A stretch of DNA of 64,000 nt, taken from contig NZ_LIFX01000008.1 of assembly GCF_001297775.1 (NCBI RefSeq), forward strand, positions 79-64,078. The letters are read 5' to 3'. Shown here in pieces: positions 63,267-64,000 of this stretch. Each line of letters opens with the position of its first letter. Within the stretch, counting starts at the first letter, position 1. A program made the position numbers and the translations under genes. The notes below the pieces were generated by a model. That model was not told the DNA's origin. It made no database searches and saw only the letters and a program-made list of their open reading frames with translations. Source of the DNA: Trabulsiella odontotermitis. GTDB taxonomy: Bacteria; Pseudomonadota; Gammaproteobacteria; Enterobacterales; Enterobacteriaceae.

Positions 63267-64000
63267 TTATTTCTTAACTTGATTAATGAACGTCACAAAT
63301 GAGTCGCTGGCCAACGATGCCCGGTTATACATAAGATAAAGATTAACTTCGGGAAGCGTCAGTGAGGTTTTTATTTCCCGTAACTGTAATATGTCTTTGT
63401 AATAATCGAAAGCCAGTTTGGGAATAAACCCAAGAATATCCGTGTGCGCTACAATATTTATAATGGAGATTAGCGAATCGCTGCGAAACGTGGTTTTGCG
63501 ATCCGGGAACTGCGCATCAGTGAAATCGCGCATCTGCTTTGCGCCAGGTTCATCGGTTAAGTAGTAGGTAAACTCCTCTTCGCGCAGCGCAGAAAGGCCA
63601 GCGAAATCCCCCATTCGTGGGTGGTTCTTGCGGCAGGCGAGGATCACCGGCGTACTCATGTAATGTTCAGATATCACTGAGCGGTTGTTGGTCGGGAAAA
63701 TAGAGATAATCAAATCCGCTTTACGCCAGGCGAGTAAATCTTCGGCGGATTCGGGGGTAACAAAAATATCGTGATGCTCTATTTCATAATCGTTTTGCTT
63801 ACGCAATGTTGTAATAAGATCCAGCATTCCGCCTGCCAGTAATAGCGAAGAGCAGTAGATCACAAACTGTTTTTTCAGCACTGAACTATGCATAATATTG
63901 ATAGTTTGCTCGATTTGATTGAGGTTATTCTCAAGATACCGATGCAGATTTATGCCGACGGTAGTGGGCGTGATGCCTTTACCGGAACGAATAAACAGAG
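63267..64000 (-). CDS. ybdO: YbdO, LysR-family regulator (5' end outside window)
   Basis: The C-terminal 243 codons or so of a LysR-type regulator. The frame stays open to the window edge and reads LFIRSGKGITPTTVG just before 64000, the end of the typical LysR helix-turn-helix region. A linker helix (LHRYLENNLNQIEQ) and the effector-binding domain follow. The order ybdM-ybdN-ybdO and the sequence match E. coli. Target genes and effector are unclear. An internal ATG at 63893 is not the start. Confidence 0.9.
   Translation of the reverse strand, partial: LFIRSGKGITPTTVGINLHRYLENNLNQIEQTINIMHSSVLKKQFVIYCSSLLLAGGMLDLITTLRKQNDYEIEHHDIFVTPESAEDLLAWRKADLIISIFPTNNRSVISEHYMSTPVILACRKNHPRMGDFAGLSALREEEFTYYLTDEPGAKQMRDFTDAQFPDRKTTFRSDSLISIINIVAHTDILGFIPKLAFDYYKDILQLREIKTSLTLPEVNLYLMYNRASLASDSFVTFINQVKK

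Noticed and set aside
1-64000. CRISPR array, tRNA/rRNA genes, transposase or integrase genes
   Set aside because: No regularly spaced repeats, no tRNA or rRNA-like sequence and no transposase or integrase protein were seen despite the modular gene content.

Overview
The window is a chromosomal segment from an enteric bacterium (Enterobacteriaceae). The backbone follows the Escherichia coli order pheP - nfsB - ybdF - ybdJ - ybdK - entD - fepA - fes - entF - fepC/G/D - entS - fepB - entCEBA - cstA - ybdD - ybdM - ybdN - ybdO, with high similarity in the translated proteins. It is not E. coli: it carries ramR-romA-ramA between ybdF and ybdJ, short palindromic repeats of the kind common in Enterobacter, Klebsiella and Citrobacter, and large blocks that E. 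coli lacks here. An Enterobacter/Kosakonia/Citrobacter-like genus is the best guess from sequence alone. I see no tRNA, rRNA, CRISPR, phage or insertion sequence.

Layout. (1) 1-7100: an eight-gene minus-strand operon for an acid-sugar-like compound: four-carbon acid sugar kinase and aldolase (OtnK/OtnC type), a DeoR regulator, an OtnI-type isomerase, a beta-keto acid cleavage enzyme, a bile-acid/sodium-symporter-family transporter, a DUF336 protein and an Asp/Glu-racemase-family protein. No dehydrogenase is present. (2) 7300-13100: a Kbp-like LysM protein, then a YncE-like beta-propeller lipoprotein with a TonB-dependent receptor behind a promoter overlapped by a Fur-like site, then pheP. (3) 13096-17944: nfsB, ybdF, ramR, romA, ramA, ybdJ, ybdK, with a RamR operator lying on the romA-ramA promoter. 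(4) 17993-23009: a complete peptide/nickel-type ABC importer of unknown substrate. (5) 23176-29091: betIBA and divergent betT, choline to glycine betaine. (6) 29092-39997: a carbohydrate locus with a ribose-type ABC importer, DUF2291 lipoprotein, FGGY kinase, two SDR dehydrogenases, a SorC-type regulator and a split transketolase. (7) 39975-57901: the enterobactin synthesis, export, import and hydrolysis cluster with Fur boxes. (8) 58049-64000: cstA-ybdD, a RelE/Xre toxin-antitoxin pair, ybdM-ybdN and the 3' part of ybdO.

How it works together. The enterobactin genes make, export (EntS), recapture (FepA, FepB, FepDGC) and hydrolyse (Fes) the siderophore; EntD primes EntB and EntF. The second TonB receptor probably adds uptake of another ferric chelate. 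The Bet system handles osmotic stress, and RamA/RamR is a global efflux and permeability switch. The two catabolic loci look like independent carbon-source modules.

The most notable points are: the enterobactin cluster has no ybdZ (MbtH-like partner of EntF), no fepE and no entH, each missing cleanly at gene boundaries; the acid-sugar operon combines 3-oxo-tetronate enzymes with a beta-keto acid cleavage enzyme in an arrangement I do not recognise; the split-transketolase locus has matching palindromes on both sides of its regulator; and a toxin-antitoxin pair sits where E. coli has ybdH and ybdL.
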